A stretch of 64,000 bases of DNA from contig NZ_JAVIWS010000001.1 of NCBI RefSeq assembly GCF_031323975.1, positions 1,860,001 to 1,924,000 on the forward strand. The letters run 5' to 3'. The position numbers and the translations under genes were made by a program. Every line of letters begins with the position of its first letter. Position 1 is the first letter of the stretch. The DNA comes from Escherichia ruysiae (GTDB lineage Bacteria; Pseudomonadota; Gammaproteobacteria; Enterobacterales; Enterobacteriaceae). The notes below the pieces were generated by a model. The model was not told the DNA's origin, did not search any database, and saw only the letters and a program-made list of their open reading frames with translations. Of this stretch, positions 30,059 through 38,378 are shown piece after piece.

Positions 30059-31390
30059 TCATACTTCCGCCGTCTCTAAACGCGCTTTAATCTGTTCGTA
30101 ATATTCATTATTAATCAGATAAAAGCGCATGATAAGTCCAGTTATCAGGTTGAGCACCGCTGGAACTATCGTCATTAATAAGCAGATCCCCCACAGCGCC
30201 TTCGGTGTTTGCTCAATGCCTGGTTGGTAGCCCATACAGGATAAAGCAATACCTATAAAGCCTCCCGCCAACCCCATACCGAATTTTTGAAAAAAGAGAA
30301 TCCCGCCAAATGCCAGCCCGGAAACACGTTGCCCCGTTTTCATTTCGCCGTAATCCACCGATTCAGCAATAGATGCCCAATAGACGGGAAGCTGGATATC
30401 CGTCAGGAAGGTCACCACAATATAAAATGTAAAGGCTAACACTATAGAATCTGGTTGCACAAAATACATCGCGCCACCCACCACGAACGCCAGTAATTGG
30501 GTATAACGAAACATTTTTATTTTGTCATAGAAACGAGTAAGCCACGTGCAAGTTACCATCGCCATAACAGAAGCAATCACGCCTGAGGTTAAAAAGGGTG
30601 AAATTAAAGCATCCCCACCATTCAGATAATATTTTGCATAATATGCAGCTACAGAGTTACGAATAATCCCACCGAACATAATGACCGCGATGGCAACACC
30701 AAGAATTAGCCACTGATCATTTTTGACTAATAACCGAAACTGCGCGCTCATCCCAAGAGCAGGTCTTGGATGGTGGATACGTTCTTTTACACTAAAAAAA
30801 CAATAAAGACATAAACACGTTGCCAGAATTCCCATTGCTCCCATTGCAATTTGATAACCCAGTTGTACATTATTCTTACCAAGATACATTGCAGATAAAG
30901 GAACAATAATAGTTACTGCAAACATCGCGATTTTTGTCATGACAAAACGAAAACCGTTGGCACTCAATCGCTCTTGTGGATCATCCGTGATCACGCTAAT
31001 TAACGAAACATAAGGAATTGCGATGAATGTATATGTCAAGGTGAGTAAAATATAGGTCGCCCAGGCCCACAAAAGTTTCATCGAATAACCAACATCAGGC
31101 GTAATGAACATCAACCAAATGCTGATTCCAAAGGGTATCGACATAAAAAGCAACCATGGCCGATATTTTCCCCAACGCGTTATTGTTCTGTCTGTCAGCG
31201 TCCCTACAACAGGATCGATAACCGCATCAAGAATACGCACAGAAAATAACAGAATACCTAAATCTACCGGTTTCAGACCAAATATATCCGTGTAAAAATA
31301 AGTAATGATCATAGCCAAAGACATCATTACTATTGCGATAGCCATATCACCCGCGCCAAAACCTATCTTTTCATTTATCGTAAGTTTCAT
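30059..31390 (-). CDS. GPH-family (MelB-like) sugar/glycoside:cation symporter
   Basis: Inner-membrane transporter of the glycoside-pentoside-hexuronide family, 443 residues, about 12 membrane segments. Family marks: INEKIGFGAGDMAIAIV at the N-terminus, DAVIDPVVGTLTDRT in the loop between helices 2 and 3 (the cation-binding aspartates of MelB lie in this region), and ASIAESVDYGEMKTGQRVSGLAFG late in the sequence, typical of the YicJ/YagG/UidB branch. It is the only cytoplasmic-membrane importer in the module and is divergent from the GntR regulator, sharing 285 bases of promoter DNA with it. Substrate is inferred to be an uncharged glycoside or nucleoside-like compound. Confidence 0.85.
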   Translation of the reverse strand: MKLTINEKIGFGAGDMAIAIVMMSLAMIITYFYTDIFGLKPVDLGILLFSVRILDAVIDPVVGTLTDRTITRWGKYRPWLLFMSIPFGISIWLMFITPDVGYSMKLLWAWATYILLTLTYTFIAIPYVSLISVITDDPQERLSANGFRFVMTKIAMFAVTIIVPLSAMYLGKNNVQLGYQIAMGAMGILATCLCLYCFFSVKERIHHPRPALGMSAQFRLLVKNDQWLILGVAIAVIMFGGIIRNSVAAYYAKYYLNGGDALISPFLTSGVIASVMAMVTCTWLTRFYDKIKMFRYTQLLAFVVGGAMYFVQPDSIVLAFTFYIVVTFLTDIQLPVYWASIAESVDYGEMKTGQRVSGLAFGGILFFQKFGMGLAGGFIGIALSCMGYQPGIEQTPKALWGICLLMTIVPAVLNLITGLIMRFYLINNEYYEQIKARLETAEV

Positions 31391-31513
31391 ACACAGTACT
31401 CATTAATTATTTAAATTCATATTAAAAACAAATGTGTTAAAAATTTCAGCACATGATTTCTGTGAGTGAGGATAAATGCATTGGTAGATACCACAACAAA
31501 CCATTAAATCATT

Positions 31514-31529
31514 ATTGAACAACATCACA
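31514..31529. promoter_or_regulatory. Candidate CRP site in the divergent intergenic region
   Basis: ATTGA-N6-TCACA matches one CRP half-site fully and the other at three of five bases. Catabolite control would suit a sugar-uptake locus. Confidence 0.35.
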
Positions 31530-31590
31530 CAAAAACCAATCTCATTTAACATCATGATTTTTAATTATAAATGTGGTTTTTTCTGTTTTA

Positions 31591-31607
31591 TGTCACAGAT
31601 AGTGAAC
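31591..31607. promoter_or_regulatory. Palindrome, possible GntR operator
   Basis: TGTCACAGATAGTGAACA contains TCAC-N5-GTGA, a dyad 70-85 bases upstream of the regulator gene and on the side shared with the transporter. Assignment to the regulator at 31676 is inference. Confidence 0.3.
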
Positions 31608-31675
31608 AAGCATCATGCGTAATAAAAGCTAAAGAATGTAGAGTTGGTATCAACCACATGAAATGAGGCTTTGTC

Positions 31676-32428
31676 ATGATAAGAATTTATAAAGCCAGTA
31701 AAGGTCAGTTAAAACATCGTGAAATCTTTGATGAAATAAAGAAAAAGATTGATAACGGTGAATGGAAAGAAGGCAAAGCTATACCAACAGAAAGAGAACT
31801 TTCAGAATATTATTTAAGCAGCAGAACAACGATTCGCAAGGCAATAGAAAGCCTGAAACAACGCGGCTATCTGCATAGTGTCCACGGGCAAGGGACATTT
31901 GTATTACCTGCTCGCAGTAGGGAAAATCATTTATTACACAGCTTTACTGATGATATTAAAGCTCGTGGCGGTATACCTGCACAGAATATTCTTGAGATGG
32001 GGTTGATTCCCGTCAGTGATGTCATCAGAAAAAATCTCGAACTGGATATTCATGTTCATACCGTATTTTACATTAAACGCATTCGTTATATGGGAAGTAC
32101 ACCACTGGGTATTCAAACATCATGGCTTGCATTAAATGACGGACAAGAAATAACCCAGGATGAGCTGCTGGCGACAGGTTCGCTCTATATTTTACTGGAA
32201 GAAAAACTCGCCATTAAACCTTTAGAGGCAACTGAAATTATCTCCGCCCGGCTTCCTTCCCCCCTGGAACGGACATTGCTGGAGCTGACGGCCGAAGATG
32301 TCGTATTGAGTTGTACCCGCGTCACGCTATCCGTAGAACGCAAACCGATGGAGTACGTTGAGATGGTTTATCCCGCAAGCCGCTACTCCTACAAGGCACG
32401 AATTACAAAAGATAGTTTTAGTGTGTAA
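31676..32428 (+). CDS. GntR/HutC-family transcriptional regulator
   Basis: 250 residues. N-terminal winged helix (about 10-78): IKKKIDNGEWKEGKAIPTERELSEYYLSSRTTIRKAIESLKQRGYL, followed by HSVHGQGTFV. The C-terminal UTRA ligand-binding domain (about 90-245) includes VFYIKRIRYM and EYVEMVYPASRYSYKA. HutC-type members bind phosphorylated or amino sugars or histidine-pathway intermediates; here the ligand is probably a pathway intermediate of the following genes. First gene of the putative operon, 13 bases before the ADP-ribosylglycohydrolase-like gene. Resembles YegW in domain make-up and context. Visibly A+T-richer than the flanking core genes. Confidence 0.88.
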   Translation: MIRIYKASKGQLKHREIFDEIKKKIDNGEWKEGKAIPTERELSEYYLSSRTTIRKAIESLKQRGYLHSVHGQGTFVLPARSRENHLLHSFTDDIKARGGIPAQNILEMGLIPVSDVIRKNLELDIHVHTVFYIKRIRYMGSTPLGIQTSWLALNDGQEITQDELLATGSLYILLEEKLAIKPLEATEIISARLPSPLERTLLELTAEDVVLSCTRVTLSVERKPMEYVEMVYPASRYSYKARITKDSFSV

Positions 32429-32441
32429 TAGAGAGAATATT

Positions 32442-33518
32442 GTGAACAAAATTGAAAAAAACGTTATTTATAACAAAATTTTAGGTTCGTTAGCCTGCGC
32501 AGGAATGGGCGATGCTTTAGGCGCGGCGACTGAACTCTACAGCATTGATGAGATAAAAGAGCAATGGGGTGGTTTTTTAAACGATTTTGTATCTCCTCCC
32601 GCCGATACTTTCGCTGGCTCATTGAAAGGTGTTGCTGGACTGATTACCGATGATTCCAGTCAAATGTATGTATTTTCAGAGGGATTAATCCAGGCTGGTT
32701 TTGATAACTTCACCAATAAGGATTGGTTGGCTTGCCTCCTGCGTTGGGCTGATATGCAGCCCTACGCAAATTACAAAGGCCCCACGACAGAACAAATCGT
32801 CAAAGCACTCAAAGAAGGTAGGCCAACAAACACCATTGGGCGCATTGGAACATCTTCTCGCCAGGCTCCCAATATCGGTACAACGAATGGTGCCGGGATG
32901 CGTGTCGCCCCAGCAGGATTAATCTGGCCAGGCAATAAAGAAAAAGCATGCAATCTGGCATTATTAACCTGTCTACCTTCGCATGACACTAATATTGCGA
33001 TTGCCAGCGCATGCGCTATCGCAGCGGCAGCCTCCCAAGCCATGTTGCCGCAAGCCTCTCTTACATCATTACTGGACGCCGCAATCTGGGGAGCTAATTA
33101 CGGCGAACATCTGGCAAAACAACATGCTCGGTGTGTGGCAGGACCGTCTATTGCCATGCGAATCCAGCTTGCAGCGGACATCGCCAGACGTGCTAATGAT
33201 CTGGAGTCTTGCCTGCGAGAAATGGAAGGTCTGGTAGGTAACTCTGTCGCAGCTCACGAGTCAATTCCTGCGGCAATCGGCCTTCTGCTGTATTGCAAAG
33301 GAGAACCCTGGGAAACCATTTATGCTTGCGCCAATATCGGCAACGACACCGATAGCATCGCCACGATGGCAGGCGCAATTGCAGGAGCATGGCGCGGTTT
33401 TGATGCTCTCCCTAAAGACAAATATGCCTTTTTCCGTGCCGTAAATAATAAAGATTTCGACCTTGAAGCGACCGCGTCTGGCCTGACATTGCTTGCATTA
33501 CAGGCACAGGAGAAATAA
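32442..33518 (+). CDS. ADP-ribosylglycohydrolase-fold enzyme (GTG start)
   Basis: 358-residue all-alpha protein of the ADP-ribosylglycohydrolase (DraG/ARH, Mg-dependent) family. Metal-binding motifs are visible: GDALG near residue 23, TDDSSQ at 69-74 (family: TDDT), and GNDTDS at 300-305 (family: GGDTD). I chose GTG 32442, preceded by AGAGAG and 13 bases after the regulator stop; the frame stays open to an ATG at 32358 but that would overlap the regulator by 71 bases. Members split N- or O-glycosidic bonds of ribosyl conjugates. Next to a PfkB kinase it resembles YegU beside YegV. Substrate unknown. Its stop overlaps the next start (TAATG). Confidence 0.85.
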   Translation: MNKIEKNVIYNKILGSLACAGMGDALGAATELYSIDEIKEQWGGFLNDFVSPPADTFAGSLKGVAGLITDDSSQMYVFSEGLIQAGFDNFTNKDWLACLLRWADMQPYANYKGPTTEQIVKALKEGRPTNTIGRIGTSSRQAPNIGTTNGAGMRVAPAGLIWPGNKEKACNLALLTCLPSHDTNIAIASACAIAAAASQAMLPQASLTSLLDAAIWGANYGEHLAKQHARCVAGPSIAMRIQLAADIARRANDLESCLREMEGLVGNSVAAHESIPAAIGLLLYCKGEPWETIYACANIGNDTDSIATMAGAIAGAWRGFDALPKDKYAFFRAVNNKDFDLEATASGLTLLALQAQEK

Positions 33519-34516
33519 TGAACATGTCAGCCCGTACTCCTATTATGCCATTAGCGAAAACTCGTGAGGAAATAGACACAACGGCGGCAGCGTTACGTCA
33601 TTTGGCAATTATCTGGGGTGAATGTTTTTCTACTATTCAGCTCGATGAGTATGCTGTCAAACGCGTCTATATAGTGGGATCGGGCGACTCCTGGACGGTA
33701 GCACTGTGTGTCGCCGCATGGCTGGGAAAATATACACATCTGTCTTGTTCCGCATTGCAAACGTGGGATTTTCTTCAGACTGATTTAACCCGTTATCAGG
33801 AAGAAACGCTGATCATTATTCTCAGCGCGAGTGGCAGACCCTCATTGGCCGTTGACGCCTTCCACCACGCTGTATACTCAAACGCGCAAGTACTGGGTGT
33901 GACGAATTGCCCAGGAACGCCATTTTGCGCAATAACAGAAAATGTGCTCTACACATGGGCGAATAAGCAGGGTATTCCAACACAAAGTAGTAGTGTCACA
34001 CTTTATGCCCTCCTGCGCTTAGTGCAAAAATTATGTCCAGACATAACACCACTGCAAATTGAAGAAGATTTGGAAGGGAAATTTAGACAGATTAATCGGC
34101 ACTGGCAGCAAAAGAAGCGCCGTCTTTATCAGCAAAAAGAGATGACGTTTCTGGGTAGCGGCTTAAGTTGGGGACTGGCATTATCGGGCAGTAATTTACT
34201 TTCCTGTGGCCCACAGATTCGTGCGACAGCCCTTCCTGTGGAAGAATTCTATCATTCATTACGCTTATATCAAGTTGATGCCAGTCAGCATTATTTTTTA
34301 ATACCAGCCACATCCTGCGAGTACCCATTTTACCTTGCAACCCAAAAAGCAATCATTGAACAGGGAGCAACAGCAGAATTAATCAGTTTTATACCTGACG
34401 CCAGTGAGTCCACCAATTTATTTCTGGTCATGCAGTGGTTATATGAAATGTGTTGGCATTTAAGTTCTGATTATGTCAACGCAGGCGGAAAACGCGTTAG
34501 CCATATGGAGAAATAA
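33518..34516 (+). CDS. SIS-domain sugar-phosphate isomerase/deglycase-like protein
   Basis: 332 residues with two SIS domains, as in GlmS-C, AgaS and FrlB. First domain: VYIVGSGDSW near residue 51 and ILSASGRPSL near 101, the phosphate-binding serines. Second domain: FLGSGLSWGLALSGSN, then LPVEEFYHSLR, which supplies the usual glutamate near the active site. Such proteins act on phosphorylated aldoses, ketoses or amino sugars, for example removing an amine in a deglycase reaction. One-base overlap with the upstream gene (TAATG) implies translational coupling. It is an extra component compared with yegTUVW. Confidence 0.83.
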   Translation: MNMSARTPIMPLAKTREEIDTTAAALRHLAIIWGECFSTIQLDEYAVKRVYIVGSGDSWTVALCVAAWLGKYTHLSCSALQTWDFLQTDLTRYQEETLIIILSASGRPSLAVDAFHHAVYSNAQVLGVTNCPGTPFCAITENVLYTWANKQGIPTQSSSVTLYALLRLVQKLCPDITPLQIEEDLEGKFRQINRHWQQKKRRLYQQKEMTFLGSGLSWGLALSGSNLLSCGPQIRATALPVEEFYHSLRLYQVDASQHYFLIPATSCEYPFYLATQKAIIEQGATAELISFIPDASESTNLFLVMQWLYEMCWHLSSDYVNAGGKRVSHMEK

Positions 34517-34520
34517 GGCT

Positions 34521-35435
34521 ATGAAGAAATTTGATGTCGCCGCTTTAGGTAGTGGAAATATAGATATGTTTTTATCTATCCCGTCACTCCCCACACGTGG
34601 CGGTAAAGTGATCGGGGCACGCCTGGGCGAACAAGCTGGCGGCACCGTCGCCAACAGTGCCTGTGCGATGGGACAATTGGGTCTCGATGTTGTTTCGGTC
34701 TCATGTATAGGCAATGATCATTCGGCCTCGATCATTCTTGACGGATTTAAAAAACATCATGTGAATTGTGATTTCATTCAGGTAATCCCGGATTTAATTG
34801 CCAATACCGCGATTATTTTTATTGACGAATCAGGTGAAAAAACGTTGGTTTACTCACCTGGCAGCGATCATGAATGGGATGAAGAAAAAGCCCTACAGGC
34901 TATTGCTCAAAGTCATTATTTTTATTCGATGCCAGCCAATATAGAGAAATTTCGTATGCTGGCCCAATATGCCCATAGCCAGACGACAAAAGTCGTCGTT
35001 GATATTGAACCCCATATCGTTGCAACACCTGAGCGCCTTGCCAGTATTTTACAGCTTGCAGATATTGCGATTTTTAATTATGACGGCTTTATTCGTGGAT
35101 ATGCAGCAGAGCCAGATTGCACTCTTCTGCATGATATACAAGAAGATTATCAACTTGATGCTATCGTGGTAACGCTGGATGCTCGGGGAGTGATTGCGGT
35201 CAAAGGCAATGAGCAAGTGCAAATCGGTAGTTATACAATCCCCGTTCTTGATACCACAGGCGCTGGAGATACTTTTAATGGTGCCTTTATTTATAGCTTA
35301 ATAAAAAACATGTCTTTAATTGAAGCTCTGAAATTTGCCTCTGCTACAGCCGCAATAAATATTACCGCGTTAGGTGCCAGAGGCCATCTGGCGACGCCAT
35401 CGGAGGTTAATCTTTTTCTTTTACAACACGACTAA
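34521..35435 (+). CDS. PfkB-family sugar or nucleoside kinase
   Basis: 304 residues, ribokinase fold. N-terminal signature GSGNIDMFLSIPSLPTRGGKVIG with the GG hinge near residue 35; EQAGGTVANSACAMGQLG substrate lid region; C-terminal signature DTTGAGDTFNGAF with catalytic Asp250 and the anion hole GAGD. ATG 34521 (MKKFDVAALGSGN), four bases after the SIS stop; a longer frame from 34473 overlaps the SIS gene and is rejected. Likely phosphorylates the imported sugar moiety before or after the glycosidic cleavage. Equivalent in position to YegV. Confidence 0.87.
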   Translation: MKKFDVAALGSGNIDMFLSIPSLPTRGGKVIGARLGEQAGGTVANSACAMGQLGLDVVSVSCIGNDHSASIILDGFKKHHVNCDFIQVIPDLIANTAIIFIDESGEKTLVYSPGSDHEWDEEKALQAIAQSHYFYSMPANIEKFRMLAQYAHSQTTKVVVDIEPHIVATPERLASILQLADIAIFNYDGFIRGYAAEPDCTLLHDIQEDYQLDAIVVTLDARGVIAVKGNEQVQIGSYTIPVLDTTGAGDTFNGAFIYSLIKNMSLIEALKFASATAAINITALGARGHLATPSEVNLFLLQHD

Positions 35436-35464
35436 AAATAGATATACACACACAGGTAAACATC

Positions 35465-36589
35465 ATGAAAATAAAACATGCCGCTATTTTTCTGGCATTA
35501 CCGCTGTTATGCGCAACAGCGCAGGCAAACAGTTTTCTTCATTATGCCGGCGAGTTTAACTTCCCTACGGGAGAAAAACAGAACAATGTCACCATTGCGG
35601 GGATTTCTGCCATTACATTTGATCCCCAAAAGAATATTTTCTACGCTATTAACGATAGCAGAAACAATAATAAGGAGGGAGATGCCAGCCTTTATACGCT
35701 AAAAATGCAGGTGTCATCCAGGGGCATTGAGCAAGTAAATTTTCTCAACCAACGTCCACTGCTTGACGCAAAGCAGCAGCCTTTCATGATCAATATGGTG
35801 GATGCCGAAGGTCTGGCACTGACACACAATGGTGAATCGTTAATCTGGAGTTCGGAATTAGGTGCACCACTGCGTCTGAGCACTCTTGATGGCGTAATGG
35901 AGAAGGAGTTTACGTCTTTATTTCCTGCTCGCTTTAATATTAGCTCTGGCAAAGAGAGTACCAGTGGTATCCGCAGCGGCAATGCCTGGGAGGGCCTGAC
36001 GCTTACACCTGATGGTAAATCACTTTTTATCGCCGTTGAAAGTAGTCTTAAGCAGGATGGACCTATTGCAAGCCCAATAAATTCAGGCACATCACGCTTA
36101 CTGCAATTTTCTATGGATGCAGACGGTCAACCTTCAACGCAATTGCATGAATATCTCTATATTACTGATCCTGTTCCGCAAGTGAGTGAATTCGGTATTA
36201 ATGATAATGGCGTATCCGAGATCCTGGCGTTGAATGATCACCAATTATTGGTCATCGAACGTTCCGGCAGGAACGTCAGTGCTGGGTTCAATGACTGGGA
36301 TTACTCCGTCAGAGTTTATATGGTGGATTTAAATACCGCGAGCGATATCAAGAATATTGACAGTCTACAAGACTGGCCCAATAAATCCACGTTACAACCC
36401 GTCAGTAAAAAATTGTTGATCGATTTTGCCGATTACACTTCATCAGCGGATTGTATTGAAGGGGTAACATTCGGTCCTGAAATTGATGGGCATACATCAT
36501 TAATATTTGTATCAGATAACAATTTCCAGCCTCATCAACAGACAAAATTCTATTTATTCATCGATAAGGAAAACAAACTTAAAATTTAG
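35465..36589 (+). CDS. Periplasmic esterase-like/phytase-like protein
   Basis: 374 residues. Signal peptide MKIKHAAIFLALPLLCATAQA. The mature part fits the 'esterase-like activity of phytase' (Phytase-like) family: GISAITFDPQKNIFYAINDSR, DAEGLALTHNGESLIWSSE, WEGLTLTPDGKSLFIAVESSL and CIEGVTFGPEIDGHTSLIFVSDNNF. These repeated blades of a beta-propeller suggest a phosphomonoesterase or phosphodiesterase, but activity is not proven for most members. It is 29 bases after the kinase gene with AGGTAAACATC before the ATG, so it belongs to the same transcript. A periplasmic partner for the import of phosphorylated compounds is inferred. Confidence 0.8.
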   Translation: MKIKHAAIFLALPLLCATAQANSFLHYAGEFNFPTGEKQNNVTIAGISAITFDPQKNIFYAINDSRNNNKEGDASLYTLKMQVSSRGIEQVNFLNQRPLLDAKQQPFMINMVDAEGLALTHNGESLIWSSELGAPLRLSTLDGVMEKEFTSLFPARFNISSGKESTSGIRSGNAWEGLTLTPDGKSLFIAVESSLKQDGPIASPINSGTSRLLQFSMDADGQPSTQLHEYLYITDPVPQVSEFGINDNGVSEILALNDHQLLVIERSGRNVSAGFNDWDYSVRVYMVDLNTASDIKNIDSLQDWPNKSTLQPVSKKLLIDFADYTSSADCIEGVTFGPEIDGHTSLIFVSDNNFQPHQQTKFYLFIDKENKLKI

Positions 36590-36682
36590 AATCAAACCAC
36601 AGATATAAAAATTCTGACACCTGGAATTATCAGATGGTGTATTCAGCCACCAAAAATATATTTTATTCTGAAAGGGAATATT

Positions 36683-37417
36683 ATGAACTCTTATCTTAAA
36701 TTATCACTCGTAGGAATAATAACGTTATCTGGCTTTTCGCCTACGCTCACCTATGCAGAACAACCGCATGGATTTATTGATTATCGCCATGAGTATCTCG
36801 ATGATACTCGCACTCACGCGGACCGTGTCGAATTTGGTACGTTTTTTAGCAACGGTATCGGCCTGATGGGGGAATTACGCTATAACACCGATGAAGGTGA
36901 TAAAGATAAGTGGGACCCCTCACAATTTGGCAATAACGGAACAGGATTATCTGTCGTTTACCGCTTTAAGCCGCTGGATGACAAAAAGTTCTGGTTAGAA
37001 CCCATGTTCTGGCTTGATACCACACAATATTGGTCAACTTACGAATATGGTCTTTCTGCTGGTTATGATTTCAGCAAAGAGTGGAAGGTTTCGGGTCGTT
37101 TTCGTTATGACATGGATAAAGCCACCGATAAATCTAAAGGTTATGGCAATGATGATCGTAATAACCGCCGTTACGATGTGTGGATCGATTATCGACCACA
37201 AAACACCAACTTCCAATATCAGTTAAACCTGGTCTATTACAATAATGGTTATTTAACCTGGAATGATGGTCATACAAACTACACTGCATCATTTAAAGTG
37301 GGGTATAAAATGGGATCATGGATACCTTATATGAGTGTTGCGGATTATAAAGGTGTGGATAAAACATCAAGCAATCGCCAAATCCGTTGGCGCTGGGGTC
37401 TGACCTATACTTTCTAA
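36683..37417 (+). CDS. KdgM-family monomeric outer-membrane porin
   Basis: 244-residue outer-membrane beta-barrel. Signal peptide ends near TYA, mature start EQPHGFIDYRHEYLD. Alternating amphipathic strands rich in Tyr, Trp and Arg, and a C-terminus RWRWGLTYTF ending in Phe, are features of the KdgM/NanC/OmpL group of small porins specific for acidic oligosaccharides. The pore residues are rich in Arg and Asp. Expected to pass charged, possibly phosphorylated, saccharides. Preceded by AAAGGGAATATT; 93 bases from the phytase-like gene and 14 bases before the next. Confidence 0.82.
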   Translation: MNSYLKLSLVGIITLSGFSPTLTYAEQPHGFIDYRHEYLDDTRTHADRVEFGTFFSNGIGLMGELRYNTDEGDKDKWDPSQFGNNGTGLSVVYRFKPLDDKKFWLEPMFWLDTTQYWSTYEYGLSAGYDFSKEWKVSGRFRYDMDKATDKSKGYGNDDRNNRRYDVWIDYRPQNTNFQYQLNLVYYNNGYLTWNDGHTNYTASFKVGYKMGSWIPYMSVADYKGVDKTSSNRQIRWRWGLTYTF

Positions 37418-37431
37418 TCTGGAATAAAAAA

Positions 37432-38301
37432 ATGAATAATAAATTTAAAATCACCCTCTGGATGATGCTCTCTGCCCTACCTGCTTTATCTTGTGCACAG
37501 GTAAAAAATATAGTCACTAGCGAATATAGTACAGTCAATAAAATCATAACAGAAAAGGAAACTCTCTATCCTCCCAATAAGATATTATTAGTTTTTGATA
37601 TTGATAATACGTTATTAACGAGTGGCACACGTATTGGCGGTGATATCTGGTATCAATGGCAAACCGGCAAACTACCGTTAAAACCAGATAGCTCACAAAA
37701 AGTTCCTTGCCTGTATGAAAATGCAATCAGTATGCTTTATGAACTTAGCCCTATGCAGCTTACCGAGTCACAGTTACCGGCGATGTTAAAACAATGGCAA
37801 CAGAAACATACCGCCTTTGCTCTGACATCCAGGGCGCCAGATACACTCTTTCCAACATTACGTGAACTAAAGCGAAACGGCATTGATTTTTCTTCTTCCG
37901 CACTCAGGAAAAAAGAGGATGCTTTGCCACCCTTTGAAAAAGGAAAACTTAAACGCTCATGGTTGTACAGCCAGGGGATATTTTTTTCTTCCGGACAAGA
38001 TAAAGGCGTAATTCTCGACTTTATGCTGGATAAAATGGAGAACAAATATGACGCGATTGTGTTTGTCGATGACGGACAAGCAAACATTAATGCGATGACG
38101 AAAATGTTTTCTACGGAAAAATGGTTCTCCACGGATTTTACCGTTATTCATTATACAAAAATAGAAAGCGATTTAATTAAGCAACAAGGGGCAGTCATTA
38201 CACTCGCACAAACAGATATAATGAGTACCGACTGGAAGATGCTCTCTGGTTCACTGGCCAGTATATTTCCTGATCGACATAAATTGTGTCCGATCAACTA
38301 G
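37432..38301 (+). CDS. Periplasmic HAD-superfamily (DUF2608-like) phosphatase
   Basis: 289 residues. N-terminal signal peptide (MNNKFKITLWMMLSALPALSCAQ); ATG 37432 has no strong Shine-Dalgarno, but an earlier in-frame ATG at 37387 lies inside the porin gene. HAD motif I is VFDIDNTLL, with nucleophile Asp56 and acid Asp58; motif II is ALTSRAP; motif IV is IVFVDDGQANI. The arrangement matches DUF2608. A periplasmic phosphatase is inferred. Last gene of the putative operon; A+T-rich. Confidence 0.78.
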   Translation: MNNKFKITLWMMLSALPALSCAQVKNIVTSEYSTVNKIITEKETLYPPNKILLVFDIDNTLLTSGTRIGGDIWYQWQTGKLPLKPDSSQKVPCLYENAISMLYELSPMQLTESQLPAMLKQWQQKHTAFALTSRAPDTLFPTLRELKRNGIDFSSSALRKKEDALPPFEKGKLKRSWLYSQGIFFSSGQDKGVILDFMLDKMENKYDAIVFVDDGQANINAMTKMFSTEKWFSTDFTVIHYTKIESDLIKQQGAVITLAQTDIMSTDWKMLSGSLASIFPDRHKLCPIN

Positions 38302-38354
38302 CCCCCCCTGACAAAATGTCAGTCTTACCGGGATAATTATCATCAGGCATCTGA

Positions 38355-38378
38355 AATGGCTGCACCCGGTCAGCCATT
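38355..38378 (+). terminator. Weak hairpin between the catabolic operon and the RpiR gene
   Basis: AATGGCTG/CAGCCATT with an eight-base loop, followed by CTTTCTTCCCG on the plus strand. It overlaps the 3' end of the convergent RpiR gene. Confidence 0.4.

Noticed and set aside
32358..32441. Longer N-terminus for the ARH-fold protein from ATG 32358
   Set aside because: It would overlap the GntR gene by 71 bases and has no ribosome site; the GTG at 32442 has both a site and a normal gap.
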